41,744 nt of DNA from Bacteroidetes bacterium HGW-Bacteroidetes-6 (GCA_002842495.1 PHDB01000029.1:1-41744); one strand, 5' to 3'. Counted from the stretch's first letter, positions 7,647 through 17,107 are shown. Notes: a model not told the origin generated them from the sequence alone. Made by a program: numbers and translations.

Positions 7647-8642
7647 ATGATTGACACAAACAACTATATAGAATACATCGTCGACTTTTACGACGGAAAG
7701 CTGTCGGAAACCGCAACACAGGCTCTGATGGATTTCATGAGTATTCGGCCTAACATTCGCGAGGAATTCGAAGACTATGGCGAAAGCTTCGAAAACAATA
7801 GCTTCGAAAACATGGAAGCCCCTCTTTCGCTAAAAAACAAACTCATGAGTATTCCCGAAACGGGATTCAGCATGAACGAACAATGGCTGGTTGCTTATAC
7901 CGAAGGCGATCTTTCGGGAAGCGACGAAGAAACTGTACGTCGTATTATTGAAACCGATATTTATTGGAGTCGCGAACATCGTACCATGGCCGCTGCCCGC
8001 ATGACACCTGATCGTTCGATTGTATTCCCCAACAAGGAAGCTCTGCTGCAACACGAAAAAAGCGGAGCCTTGCGCAGATTTATGTACATAGCTTCGGCCG
8101 CCGCCGCTGCTTTGGTTGTTTCGTATATGCTTTGGTCACCATCTGAACCTGGAAACGGAATGCAAAACAACAACCGCATTGCCCGAACCGAAATACCGTT
8201 ACCTCGCGTGTACACACCACAACAAGATACTACAACAAACAAACAAAAATTTTTCGACTACAATAACAATCCCGTAAACAACAATATTCAAAGCAATCGC
8301 AATAATTACGAATTGGCAATGCTCCCCATTGAATCGAAGACAGTCAGTCCACTCAAAGAAAAGCCGACTGTTCTTCCTTCGTATCTTGACGATAAACGCA
8401 CAGAGTATCTTGCCATTTACGAATACTCCGAATTGCGACTAGCGATGGAAAATCAGCCGAAAGATAAGACGGGCGGCACACTTGACCAATGGAAAGATTG
8501 GGGGCTTGCTCTTGTTTCGGGCAATGGTTCCGTAAAAGACAATCCGGCATCCGACATTTCTTTCCGCGAAGTCACAACACTTGGTATAAGCACACTAAAT
8601 CGCTTCACTGAGAACAACATGTCGTTTGCTATTAAAAAATAA
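7647..8642 (+). CDS. Putative membrane-bound anti-sigma factor
   Basis: The 331-residue protein has one membrane helix (about residues 145-163), a cytoplasmic N-terminal part and a low-complexity, Asn/Gln-rich periplasmic part (about 170-235) ending in a short conserved-looking tail. The N-terminal part shows two similar stretches, one at residues 9-45 (YIVDFYDGKLSE..) and one at 80-115 (LVAYTEGDLSGSDEETVRRI..). Both resemble the YxdGxLs..E...V pattern of anti-sigma zinc-finger-like (ZAS/zf-HC2) helices but lack the Cys/His ligands. Position 2 bases after an ECF sigma gene and single-pass topology support an anti-sigma role; this is inference, not homology I can confirm. No terminator follows. 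Confidence 0.7.
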   Translation: MIDTNNYIEYIVDFYDGKLSETATQALMDFMSIRPNIREEFEDYGESFENNSFENMEAPLSLKNKLMSIPETGFSMNEQWLVAYTEGDLSGSDEETVRRIIETDIYWSREHRTMAAARMTPDRSIVFPNKEALLQHEKSGALRRFMYIASAAAAALVVSYMLWSPSEPGNGMQNNNRIARTEIPLPRVYTPQQDTTTNKQKFFDYNNNPVNNNIQSNRNNYELAMLPIESKTVSPLKEKPTVLPSYLDDKRTEYLAIYEYSELRLAMENQPKDKTGGTLDQWKDWGLALVSGNGSVKDNPASDISFREVTTLGISTLNRFTENNMSFAIKK

Positions 8643-9019
8643 TTTTCTGTCCGGAATCCTCAATAAAACAAGTTGATTTCGTTTACAATAAATCGGCATT
8701 GGTCTAAAAACCACAGAATGTAACAGCTACATATCTCTTCGTTGCTTTTCGGATTTATCATGCAGCAAGTGTAATGTGTAATTATGTCCAGTGCTCTTCA
8801 AAAGCAGAAAAACTATTTGAACCAAACCATGGGCACCCAATTCTTTTTACCTAAATCAAAAAACAGAACATTTTATCAGTATATTCTGGAGCAATAGACT
8901 TTTCAGATGCCTATACCTCATCACTGCAATGTCACATCGTTCTTCTTTTGGAAAACAGAAAAAACAAGACTCATTATATAACAATCCATATCCTTCTTTT
9001 TTCATACTTTCGTATCTCC
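8643..9019. other. Intergenic region of 377 bases without a recognised gene
   Basis: I find no RNA gene, terminator or repeat here. The only sizeable open frame is 37 codons (8784-8897, plus strand) without a ribosome-binding site or recognisable protein. A -7-like box (TACTTTCG, 9005-9012) lies at the right end and probably serves the downstream NamZ-type gene. Confidence 0.5.
9005..9012 (+). promoter_or_regulatory. Probable -7 element of the NamZ-type gene
   Basis: TACTTTCG matches TAnnTTTG with one mismatch and ends 7 bases before the ATG at 9020. It supports choosing that ATG rather than the in-frame ATG at 8948, because a transcript starting here could not include the earlier codon. Confidence 0.4.
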
Positions 9020-10240
9020 ATGCTGCGAAGTTTTTTTTTAATATTGTTCTCTTGCTCTATTGTTGTTGCCAAAACGCAATCGCTTGACCGGACTTTTCTT
9101 CACGAAGTTACCGACTCAACTGTATTGAACGGTGCCGAAAACACTCAGGATTATCTACCGCTACTCAAAGGCAAACGTGTAGCCATGGTAGTGAATCAAA
9201 CATCGATGATTGGGAATATGCATCTGGTTGATTCGCTACTGAATGCCAATATCAATATTGTAAAAATATTTGCTCCCGAACATGGTTTCAGAGGAGATAA
9301 ATCGAATGGAACTACTGTTGTTAACAGTAAAGACAGCATTACAGGTATTACTTTGGTTTCGTTATACGGTGCCAAATTCAAACCTTCTCCAGACGACATG
9401 AAAAACATCGACATGATTGTTTTCGACATTCAGGATGTTGGAGTGCGCTTCTACACTTATATTTCAACTCTACATTACATCATGGAAGCCTGTGCAGAAA
9501 ATCTTGTGCCACTCATTGTACTCGACCGACCCAATCCTAACGGCTTTTATGTTGATGGACCCATACTTAACCCAACTTACCGAAGTTTTGTTGGAATGGA
9601 TGAAATCCCCATTGTACACGGACTTACCATAGGCGAACTGGCTTTAATGATTAATGGGGAAAAATGGCTCAAAAACAAAATGCAATGCGACCTTACGATA
9701 ATAGCTTGCAAAAGCTGGGATCATACCTGCTTGTATCAACTTCCGGTGAAACCATCTCCCAATCTGATCAGCATGGAAGCCATTTACCTCTATCCATCTC
9801 TGGGGCTTTTTGAAGGCACAATTGTGAGCGTTGGACGAGGCACATACCGCCCATTTGAAATTTTTGGGCATCCAAACTTGAAAAATGCACCCTTTGAATT
9901 CACTCCGCAACCCATTACCGGCATGTCGGAAAGCCCCCCGTTTGCAGGAAAAGTTTGCCACGGCTACGATGTGAGTGAATTTGCGAGCCAAATGCTGAAA
10001 TACAAAGGAGAACTTTATCTTTGGTGGCTATCGGGTATATACGAAGAACTTTGCAAGGCTGGCAAAAAAGATATTTTCTGGCACACCAGTTTTTTTGATA
10101 AATTAGCCGGGCAAAACAATCTGCGTTTACAAATTATTGCAGGAACCGACCCCGACGAAATCCGTCGGTCATGGGCAGCAGGTCTCTCCGAATATAAAAC
10201 ACTTCGCAGAAGATATTTATTGTACAAAGACTTTGAGTAG
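9020..10240 (+). CDS. namZ: Exo-beta-N-acetylmuramidase, NamZ/DUF1343 family (GH171)
   Basis: Characterised members of this family (Bacillus subtilis NamZ and a Tannerella homologue) remove terminal MurNAc from peptidoglycan fragments. From the ATG at 9020 the protein has 406 residues, beginning with a signal peptide (MLRSFFLILFSCSIVVAKTQS). An earlier in-frame ATG at 8948 would bury that signal. Family blocks are all present: VAMVVNQTS (54-62), FAPEHGFRG (84-92, with the glutamate thought to be catalytic at 87), DIQDVGVRFYTYIST, LDRPNPNG, and the C-terminal YPSLGLFEGT..SVGRGT. The product probably works in the periplasm on wall turnover. mpl and murF-alr, also in this window, could use the products. 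The next gene begins one base after its stop. Confidence 0.88.
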   Translation: MLRSFFLILFSCSIVVAKTQSLDRTFLHEVTDSTVLNGAENTQDYLPLLKGKRVAMVVNQTSMIGNMHLVDSLLNANINIVKIFAPEHGFRGDKSNGTTVVNSKDSITGITLVSLYGAKFKPSPDDMKNIDMIVFDIQDVGVRFYTYISTLHYIMEACAENLVPLIVLDRPNPNGFYVDGPILNPTYRSFVGMDEIPIVHGLTIGELALMINGEKWLKNKMQCDLTIIACKSWDHTCLYQLPVKPSPNLISMEAIYLYPSLGLFEGTIVSVGRGTYRPFEIFGHPNLKNAPFEFTPQPITGMSESPPFAGKVCHGYDVSEFASQMLKYKGELYLWWLSGIYEELCKAGKKDIFWHTSFFDKLAGQNNLRLQIIAGTDPDEIRRSWAAGLSEYKTLRRRYLLYKDFE

Positions 10241-10241
10241 T

Positions 10242-12332
10242 ATGGCTTCAAAAAACACCAAACCCACAAAAAAGCAGCCTGTTGAAATTGAACAGCCTGT
10301 AAAAAAAGTCTTCAACCAAAAACTTTTCATCATTCTGCTTGGCATTTTGCTTTACGGATACAGCGTTTCGTTCGACTACGCCCTGGATGACACACTGATG
10401 ATTACTGGCAACAAATTTACACAAGAAGGGATAGCCGGCACCAATGACATTTTCACATCCGATGCCTTCACTGGCTTCTTTGGCGAAGGTTCGGGCATGG
10501 TTGCCGGTGGTCGATATCGTCCTTTTACTCATTTCATGTTTGCTGTCGAAAAAGAACTCTTCGGTTTTAACCCGGCTATTGGCCACTTTTTAAACATTGT
10601 CTTTTACATTTTGCTTTTGCTGGCAGTTTTTGCATTTCTAAAAAGGCTTATTCCCGATTCCGACGACATAAACAAGCCATTTTTCAGTGTCCCGCTTGTC
10701 ATTACAGCTCTGTTTGCCGCACATCCGCTCCATACCGAAGTGGTTGCAAACATAAAAGGGCGCGACGAGATCATCACCATGCTTTGCAGTATTTCTTCCA
10801 TGATTCTGCTTATCGACAATATTAAGAAACCAGCAATCTGGCGTCCTGTGATAGCTGCAATCGCTTTTTTTATCGCGCTTCTTTCGAAAGAAAATGCCAT
10901 CACATGGATTGCTGTTTTCCCATTCGCACTTTGGTTTTTCACCAAAGCAAAAAAGAAAGATTACTTCATTACCATTTTAGCATTGGTTGTGCCTTCGCTG
11001 GTTTTTCTGTATATCAGATCGCAGATTGTGGGCGGCGTACTCGACACCAATATCACACCAGAACTATTGAATAACCCGTTTATCAATAGTTCTAAACCCG
11101 ACGAAATTGCCACCGTCCTTTTCACTTGGCTTTTGTATTTAAAACTACTCATCTTTCCCCATCCACTCACGCACGATTACTATCCGAAGCAAATTGCCAT
11201 CACCGATTTCTCGAATCCGCTAGTATGGCTTACCATTGCATTGGTAATTTTCTCAATTGTTGTTTTTATCAGAGGAATCGGCAAAAAAAGTGTGGTTTCG
11301 TTCGGACTATTAATCTTTTGGGCAACTTTTTCTATTGCATCGAATTTGCTGTTCAACATTGGAACCTTCATGAACGAACGCTTCATGTTTGTTCCCTTGC
11401 TGGGTTTTGCCATTATCGGGGGATATTATTTCGGTAAATACCGAGCAAAACTCAAGTGGCTTACGTCTGTCCTGGTGATTCTGCTTACAGCCTACACGGC
11501 CAAAACCATTGTTCGAAGTCTGGCATGGAAAGACAATTACACCTTGTTTATGACCGACGTAAAAACCTCGACCAACAGTGCAAAAGTGAACGTATCGGCT
11601 GCCGAGATGCTGCTCGACATGGCCGACAAAGAGAAAACCCTGGGTAAAAGACAAAAATTAGCCAACGAAGCTATTGTGTATCTTAACCGAGCCGAAAAAA
11701 TTCATCCTACTTATTTTGGTGTTTACGACTTACGTGGAAAAGCCTGGTATTTTTTGGGCAATTTCCAAAACTCGCTTGACGATTACATACATTGCACGAA
11801 ACTCGACGCAACACGTCCAACAACACTCAACAACATATTTTTAGTTGGGCAGGCAGCTATGGTTGGACTTGATTTTTCGATTGCCGCTGAAGCATACCGA
11901 TATCTTGCAACCCTACAACCCGATTCGGCGCGCAATTACTTGCAGCTGGCAATTATTTACGACAAACTTGGCATGCCCGACGAAAGCTTTGGGTACATCA
12001 ATAAAGCCATTGCCACCGACAGCCTGTATGCTCCTGCCTGGAACAAAGGTGGCGAATTGTACGGAAGAGTACGTAACGACATGGTTACATCCGAAAAATA
12101 CTTACTTAAAGCCTTTTCGCTAAAGCCTAACGATTCTTCAACACTCGAAAACCTCGGTGTTTTATATGGCATTCTGAAAAAATACGATTTGTCGGTTCGC
12201 TACCTGCGCAAGGCGCAAGAGCTCACCCCTTCGAACAAGCAAATCATGCTGAATCTGAGCACATCATATCAAGCAATGAACATGACAGACAGCGCCAATT
12301 ATTTTATGATGATGGCTACGCAACAGAAATAA
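10242..12332 (+). CDS. Multi-pass membrane protein with C-terminal TPRs (TMTC-like)
   Basis: I use the ATG at 10242, one base after the namZ stop, giving 696 residues. The N-terminal two thirds (about 25-430) is a polytopic membrane domain with an early acidic pair in FDYALDDTLMI and the blocks GGRYRPFTHFMFAVEKELFG, HPLHTEVVANIKGRDE and LLSKENAITWI. These are hallmarks of the TMTC/O-mannosyltransferase-like (GT-C fold) proteins. The C-terminal third is TPR repeats (about 440-690: YLNRAEKIHP, AYRYLATLQPDSARNYLQLA, YLLKAFSLKPNDSSTLENLG, YLRKAQELTPSNKQIMLNLS). A glycosyltransferase acting on envelope substrates from a lipid-linked sugar is a reasonable inference. The sugar and acceptor are unknown. 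A bidirectional terminator lies about 220 bases downstream. Confidence 0.8.
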   Translation: MASKNTKPTKKQPVEIEQPVKKVFNQKLFIILLGILLYGYSVSFDYALDDTLMITGNKFTQEGIAGTNDIFTSDAFTGFFGEGSGMVAGGRYRPFTHFMFAVEKELFGFNPAIGHFLNIVFYILLLLAVFAFLKRLIPDSDDINKPFFSVPLVITALFAAHPLHTEVVANIKGRDEIITMLCSISSMILLIDNIKKPAIWRPVIAAIAFFIALLSKENAITWIAVFPFALWFFTKAKKKDYFITILALVVPSLVFLYIRSQIVGGVLDTNITPELLNNPFINSSKPDEIATVLFTWLLYLKLLIFPHPLTHDYYPKQIAITDFSNPLVWLTIALVIFSIVVFIRGIGKKSVVSFGLLIFWATFSIASNLLFNIGTFMNERFMFVPLLGFAIIGGYYFGKYRAKLKWLTSVLVILLTAYTAKTIVRSLAWKDNYTLFMTDVKTSTNSAKVNVSAAEMLLDMADKEKTLGKRQKLANEAIVYLNRAEKIHPTYFGVYDLRGKAWYFLGNFQNSLDDYIHCTKLDATRPTTLNNIFLVGQAAMVGLDFSIAAEAYRYLATLQPDSARNYLQLAIIYDKLGMPDESFGYINKAIATDSLYAPAWNKGGELYGRVRNDMVTSEKYLLKAFSLKPNDSSTLENLGVLYGILKKYDLSVRYLRKAQELTPSNKQIMLNLSTSYQAMNMTDSANYFMMMATQQK

Positions 12333-12553
12333 TTCTGAATTTTAAGACAACAACTGCTTTTGCTCAGGAAGATAAAGCAATTACAAATCCGCTCCACCTA
12401 CGAATACAATCATGCGGAATTTGATTCAGCATCTAAAAATAGATTTTGCTTAAAAACGATAACCCCCTTGTTAATTCATAAAATGTCTTCATGACGAGAT
12501 ATCAAAACCGTGTGGAGTTCCTGTATTTTACTCATGAACACATAACTAAAAAC

Positions 12554-12581
12554 AAAAAAGCCGGAACGAATCCGGCTTTTT
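12554..12581. terminator. Bidirectional intrinsic terminator between the TMTC-like gene and hppA
   Basis: Stem GCCGGA (12560-12565) and TCCGGC (12571-12576) with loop ACGAA is flanked by an A-run on the left and a T-run on the right that extend the stem. It reads as a terminator on both strands, as expected between convergent genes. Confidence 0.88.
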
Positions 12582-12601
12582 AATATGATAATAATTGTTC
12601 C

Positions 12602-15091
12602 TTACTTATTGATGCGCATCGAGTAGAACGAGCGATACACAAAAACAACAGCTACAATCAGGAAGAAAGCACCCACATAAGGCGCCACGCTACGAAATGC
12701 CGCACTAATAGCAATTTCCATAGCAAGCAAACCAAACAAGGTCGTAAATTTGATAATCGGGTTAAGCGAAACCGACGAAGTATCTTTGAAAGGATCTCCA
12801 ACGGTGTCACCAACAACCGAAGCCGCATGTAACTCGGTACCTTTTTCTTTCAAATCAACTTCAATTACTTTTTTGGCATTATCCCAGGCACCACCTGCGT
12901 TGGCCATAAAGATTGCCTGATACAGACCAAAAAATGCAATTGAAAGCAAGTATCCAATAAAGAGAGATATGGGAGCAGAATAATGAACAACCTGAGCGTG
13001 CATAGCTATTTGCGAATCGGTCATCAAATTCATAGGAATATTTTTTCCGTTCTGCATAATTGAATCAACCATTTCTGTTGTTAAGCCAAGCGGAGCCGAA
13101 AGAAACGCAAAAGCAAGTGCAAACGAGAAAATGGCAATAAAAATATTCCACATCCCTTTCTGAGCATATTTTGTACAAATAGCAACCACTTCTCTCGATT
13201 TTGCCACATCGGCTTTTTTAGGGGCATCCGGGTCGAGATTGATATTGAGTTTAATATAATCAACTGCACGGGCAGCTCCTGTAGAAACAGCCTGAATAGA
13301 AGCTCCCGAGAACCAATAAATTACGGCTCCACCAAGGAGAAAACCAAAGATAGTATAAGGATTCAACACATTCAAAATGGTTTCAGGCTCAATACCCAAC
13401 GACCCTTTAATAAGAAGGATCAGCGAGAAGATCATTGTTGTAGCACCCACAACGGCTGTCCCAATCAAAACAGGCTTGGCTGTTGCTTTAAAAGTATTGC
13501 CAGCACCGTCGTTTGCTTCGAGATAATGCTTCGATTTCTCAAAATCGGGAGTAAATCCAAATTCTTTTTCAATTTCTTCCTTCACATTAGGCACTTCTTC
13601 GATAAGCGACAATTCATAAATCGATTGAGCGTTATCGGTAACAGGACCATAGCTATCAACTGCAATAGTCACTGGACCCATACCCAACATTCCGAAAGCA
13701 ACAAGGCCAAAGGCAAAAATGGAAGGATAAACCATCAAGGTATCAAGGCTGTATGTACTTGCAAAATAAGCAATCACCATCAGAGCTACAAAGACAAGAC
13801 CTTTCCAGAAAGCACTGAAATTTCCGGCAACAAGACCTGCCAAAATATTAAGCGAAGCTCCACCACGACGCGACGATTCAACAACTTCCTGAACATGTGC
13901 CGATTTGGGACTTGTAAATAACTTGGTAAACTCCGGGATCAAAGCTGCCCCCAGTGTACCAGCAGAAATAATAATACTTAGCGTAAGCCACAGTTGATTG
14001 GGCAAATCACCGATAAGAATATAGCTGGCGGCAAAAGTAACCAAAATGGAGACAATTGAAGTGATCCAAACCAAAGATGTCAGTGGTTTTTCGAAGTCGA
14101 GGTCATCAACATTGTGATAACGTGCTTTACTAATTACATTATTGAATCCGAATGAAAATACTGAAGTAAGAACCATGAGAATTCGCATGGCAAAAATCCA
14201 TGTGAGCAACTGAACCTGATATTCAACATTGGTTACTGCAAGAAGAATAAAAGAAATAAGTGCTACACCAGTAACTCCGTATGTCTCGAATCCATCGGCG
14301 GTTGGGCCAACGCTATCGCCTGCATTATCGCCAACACAATCGGCAATGGTTCCTGGATTGCGGGGATCGTCTTCGCCGATTTTAAAAATAACTTTCATCA
14401 AATCAGAGCCGATATCAGCGATTTTTGTAAAAATACCACCGGCAATACGCAGTACCGAGGCACCGAGCGATTCCCCAATAGCAAATCCAATAAAGCTGGC
14501 TCCGGCATATTCGCCAGGAACAAACATAAGAATGATAAGCATAATAGTCAACTCAAGACTAATAAGCACAACTCCAATACTCATACCTGCATTCAATGGA
14601 ATATTGAGAAGTTTTAATGGTTTGCGTTCGAGCGAAGCAAAAGCCATACGTGAGTTTGCAAGGGTGTTCATGCGAATCCCGAACCATGCAACAGCATAAG
14701 AGCCTAAAATACCAATAACAGTCCATCCCAAAATCATGGCAACCCCGCCAAAACCAAATTCGGCACTTGAAAGGAATCCGAAATAGAATCCTACAGCGGA
14801 GCCAATAAAAACAAATAAAATAGCAAGAAACCTACCCTGACGTAACAAATACGTTTTTCCGGTTTCATAAATAACGTTGGCAACTTCGAGCATCGATTTG
14901 TGAGCACGAAGTTTTTTCACTTTTGTGAACTGGTAGAGACCAAACATAAAACCTGCAAGGGTAATCAAAAATCCCCAATACAGTATGTTTTGTTCCTTGA
15001 CGCCATCAGGAATTGCCAAATCGGCTTCTCCGGCCATCGAAAGAAGGGGTGTGGCTACCAATGCGGTAAGGAGTGCAAATGCTTTTCTCAT
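12602..15091 (-). CDS. hppA: Membrane-bound ion-translocating pyrophosphatase
   Basis: The enzyme couples pyrophosphate hydrolysis to H+ (or Na+) pumping across the inner membrane. The 829-residue protein is longer than the usual 660-770 and has about 16 membrane helices. Substrate-site blocks are recognisable but divergent: ADIGSD (225-230), EDDPRNPGTIADCVGDNAGDS (240-260), GGAWDNAKKVIE and VGDTVGDPFKDTSS near the C-terminus. The canonical GxAxNxIxGL segment reads SRRGGASLNILAGL (407-420). In the segment GNTFKATAK (531-539) a lysine (K535) occupies the place that separates K+-independent (Lys) from K+-dependent (Ala) enzymes, which suggests a K+-independent pump. The stretch before it (about 495-528) is longer than usual. 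The N-terminus resembles a signal peptide. A -7 box lies 37 bases upstream. Confidence 0.94.
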   Translation of the reverse strand: MRKAFALLTALVATPLLSMAGEADLAIPDGVKEQNILYWGFLITLAGFMFGLYQFTKVKKLRAHKSMLEVANVIYETGKTYLLRQGRFLAILFVFIGSAVGFYFGFLSSAEFGFGGVAMILGWTVIGILGSYAVAWFGIRMNTLANSRMAFASLERKPLKLLNIPLNAGMSIGVVLISLELTIMLIILMFVPGEYAGASFIGFAIGESLGASVLRIAGGIFTKIADIGSDLMKVIFKIGEDDPRNPGTIADCVGDNAGDSVGPTADGFETYGVTGVALISFILLAVTNVEYQVQLLTWIFAMRILMVLTSVFSFGFNNVISKARYHNVDDLDFEKPLTSLVWITSIVSILVTFAASYILIGDLPNQLWLTLSIIISAGTLGAALIPEFTKLFTSPKSAHVQEVVESSRRGGASLNILAGLVAGNFSAFWKGLVFVALMVIAYFASTYSLDTLMVYPSIFAFGLVAFGMLGMGPVTIAVDSYGPVTDNAQSIYELSLIEEVPNVKEEIEKEFGFTPDFEKSKHYLEANDGAGNTFKATAKPVLIGTAVVGATTMIFSLILLIKGSLGIEPETILNVLNPYTIFGFLLGGAVIYWFSGASIQAVSTGAARAVDYIKLNINLDPDAPKKADVAKSREVVAICTKYAQKGMWNIFIAIFSFALAFAFLSAPLGLTTEMVDSIMQNGKNIPMNLMTDSQIAMHAQVVHYSAPISLFIGYLLSIAFFGLYQAIFMANAGGAWDNAKKVIEVDLKEKGTELHAASVVGDTVGDPFKDTSSVSLNPIIKFTTLFGLLAMEIAISAAFRSVAPYVGAFFLIVAVVFVYRSFYSMRINK

Positions 15092-15128
15092 AAAACTCTT
15101 GTTTTTGTTGGTGAGTTAATATTTTTTG

Positions 15129-15136
15129 CAAAGGTA
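15129..15136 (-). promoter_or_regulatory. Probable -7 element of hppA
   Basis: TACCTTTG on the minus strand (15136 to 15129) matches TAnnTTTG exactly. The hppA ATG lies 37 bases downstream, at 15091. No convincing -33 TTTG is seen at the expected distance. Confidence 0.5.
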
Positions 15137-15312
15137 GTACTAATTTTCAAATTAAAGTAGAATAAATCTAAATTATAACAATCAATAAAACTGTCAATTA
15201 CACAACAAGCGTACGGCGATTCTTATAAACAAAAACATGACATTGATCATCAATGTATTGAATGCAAAAGCAACTATGATTTTTAGCAAACAGCCAATCA
15301 GGAAATTGTTTG

Positions 15313-15320
15313 TACCTTTG
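15313..15320 (+). promoter_or_regulatory. Probable -7 element of ribF
   Basis: TACCTTTG is an exact match to TAnnTTTG, 18 bases before the ribF ATG at 15339. The -33 side is not clear. Confidence 0.5.
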
Positions 15321-15338
15321 TAATTCACCTCTTACGTT

Positions 15339-16277
15339 ATGCAAATCATACGAAGTACCGGCAATTACAACATCCCCGATAGTGGAACTTGCATCACTGT
15401 TGGCACATTCGATGGCGTACACACCGGTCATACTGAAATACTTCGATTCCTGAAATCGATTGCAGGTCAAAACCACCTCCCATCGTTGGTTTTCACATTC
15501 ACAAGCCATCCACGTTTTGTTCTTAACAAAGATGCTGAGGAACTTAAATTGTTGACCACTCCTGACGAAAAACAACAATTGCTCGAAAACTCGGGTGTTG
15601 ATTTTTTTTTCGAACAAGATTTTACCGAGCAATTTGCCAAGCTCAGTGCCAGTGAATTTGTTGTAGAGATTCTGATTAAAAAACTCGGAATGAAGAGTCT
15701 GGTTGTAGGCCACGACCATTTATTTGGAAAAAATCGTGAAGGCAATTTTGCATTATTACAAAAGCTAAGCACACAACACCAGTTTTCGCTGCATCAGATT
15801 CCTGCTGTAAGCAATGCCGGATTTAATGTAAGTTCAACTAAAATACGCAACCTACTCTCTGATGGCGATGTGGCATTAGCAAACGAAATGCTGGGCTACA
15901 ACTATTCATTTTCCGGCGAAGTCATTCAGGGATTTGGAATTGGGCGTGAACTTGGCTTCCCTACAGCCAATATCAACCGCTCCGAAATCAACAAAATGCT
16001 TCCTGCAGCAGGTGTTTACATTATTAAAGCCATGCTCGACAACGAAATTCACGATGGATTGCTCAATATTGGAACGCGCCCAACATTCAATGGGAACAAT
16101 GTACAAATTGAGGCTCATTTGTTCGATTTCGATAAAATCATCTATGGAGAGAAACTCAAAATTGAGTTTCTGCTTTTTTTGCGACCTGAATTAAAATTTG
16201 AATCCAAAAATGAATTGGTACTGCAAATACGAAAAGATCGCGATAAAGCGTTACAATATTTCGGGAGAATATGCTAA
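15339..16277 (+). CDS. ribF: Bifunctional riboflavin kinase / FAD synthetase
   Basis: RibF phosphorylates riboflavin to FMN and adenylates FMN to FAD. The 312-residue protein has the usual two domains. The N-terminal nucleotidyltransferase domain has GTFDGVHTGH (22-31) and SSTKIRNLL (about 167-175). The C-terminal flavokinase domain contains GFGIGRELGFPTANI (about 199-213) with the conserved PTAN. Length is normal. The leucine-rich-repeat gene starts inside the ribF stop region (7-base overlap), so the two are co-transcribed. ribD, the early riboflavin-synthesis gene, lies 11 kb away in this window. There is no RFN riboswitch-like leader: the -7 box leaves room for only a short leader. Confidence 0.96.
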   Translation: MQIIRSTGNYNIPDSGTCITVGTFDGVHTGHTEILRFLKSIAGQNHLPSLVFTFTSHPRFVLNKDAEELKLLTTPDEKQQLLENSGVDFFFEQDFTEQFAKLSASEFVVEILIKKLGMKSLVVGHDHLFGKNREGNFALLQKLSTQHQFSLHQIPAVSNAGFNVSSTKIRNLLSDGDVALANEMLGYNYSFSGEVIQGFGIGRELGFPTANINRSEINKMLPAAGVYIIKAMLDNEIHDGLLNIGTRPTFNGNNVQIEAHLFDFDKIIYGEKLKIEFLLFLRPELKFESKNELVLQIRKDRDKALQYFGRIC

Positions 16278-16873
16278 AACAACTTATCTATATATTTGTA
16301 ATTCTATTGCCATTGCTTTGCTTCGGTCAAAACATGCCCGATTCGGATATCGATGCACCTGATGTAAAGATTTACACCAGCATCGATGAAATAAAGGCCA
16401 ATCCCGACAGTGTTTTGTATATCGATTTCAGTAAACAAAAGCTATGCAGTATTCCCAATGAAGTTTTTGAATGCAAAAATCTGGTTTACCTCGATTTGAA
16501 ACGCAACAAAATTGAAGAAATTCCTTCCCGCATTGGCGAACTTCAAAAACTGAGGGTTCTCAATCTCTCAAAAAATAAAATTGTAAAACTACCTGCTGAA
16601 ATTGGGCTGTGTACTCAACTGCGTTCGCTTATTCTCAATCAAAATGCCATTTCTGAAATATGTCCCGAAATTGGCCAGCTTGTCAATTTGGCAGTCCTCG
16701 ATTTATGGGGCAATGAGGTTGACCGGCTTCCAACGGAGATTACACGCATCAGCGAAAATCTTAAATTCCTAGATATGCGTGTCATTTACATGACTCACGA
16801 TGCACAGGAAGCCATTGAATTGTTGCTTCCCGAAACAACTATCTATTTTTCGAACGGTTGCAATTGTAAATAA
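16271..16873 (+). CDS. Secreted leucine-rich-repeat protein
   Basis: The 200-residue protein has a signal peptide (about residues 1-20, ending LLCFGQ) and then a small leucine-rich-repeat domain. About five repeats of the plant/Shigella-like pattern are visible: LVYLDLKRNKIEEIPSRIG, LRVLNLSKNKIVKLPAEIG, LRSLILNQNAISEICPEIG, LAVLDLWGNEVDRLPTEI and LKFLDMRVIYM. The C-terminus ends CNCK. LRR domains bind proteins; the partner is unknown. The ATG overlaps the end of ribF by 7 bases. Function has no evident link to flavin synthesis, so the linkage may be only transcriptional. No terminator follows before pdxA. Confidence 0.85.
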   Translation: MLKQLIYIFVILLPLLCFGQNMPDSDIDAPDVKIYTSIDEIKANPDSVLYIDFSKQKLCSIPNEVFECKNLVYLDLKRNKIEEIPSRIGELQKLRVLNLSKNKIVKLPAEIGLCTQLRSLILNQNAISEICPEIGQLVNLAVLDLWGNEVDRLPTEITRISENLKFLDMRVIYMTHDAQEAIELLLPETTIYFSNGCNCK

Positions 16874-17099
16874 CTTTCTCTTATGGGAATCCAGCAGGTT
16901 AAACGGATTTCTTTTTCTACAACTTTCAACCGATCGCCGGGGCTATCAGCTGCGTATAATCTGCCTCTAGTACTCATTGTCTTTCCCCCCTCAGTTTAAA
17001 GTTAATGTTCATCATTTCCAGACCATCATTAGCTTTTTACATTAATGAATTAATTATAATCAGCATATCACAACATGAAAACATTAGCACATTAAATCG

Positions 17100-17107
17100 T
17101 ACCTTTG
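17100..17107 (+). promoter_or_regulatory. Probable -7 element of pdxA
   Basis: TACCTTTG matches TAnnTTTG exactly and lies 20 bases before the ATG at 17128. It decides the pdxA start: an in-frame ATG at 17005 lies upstream of this box. Confidence 0.5.

Noticed and set aside
8784..8897. 37-codon open frame in the spacer before namZ (MSSALQKQKNYLNQ...)
   Set aside because: No ribosome-binding site or promoter at a fitting distance and no recognisable protein pattern; such a length is expected by chance.
15198..15719. 173-codon minus-strand frame over the start of ribF
   Set aside because: It is antisense to the conserved ribF nucleotidyltransferase motifs and shows no protein features of its own.
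16883..16999. 38-codon open frame between the LRR gene and pdxA (MGIQQVKRISFS...)
   Set aside because: No supporting signal; the sequence does not look like a signal peptide, toxin or known small protein.
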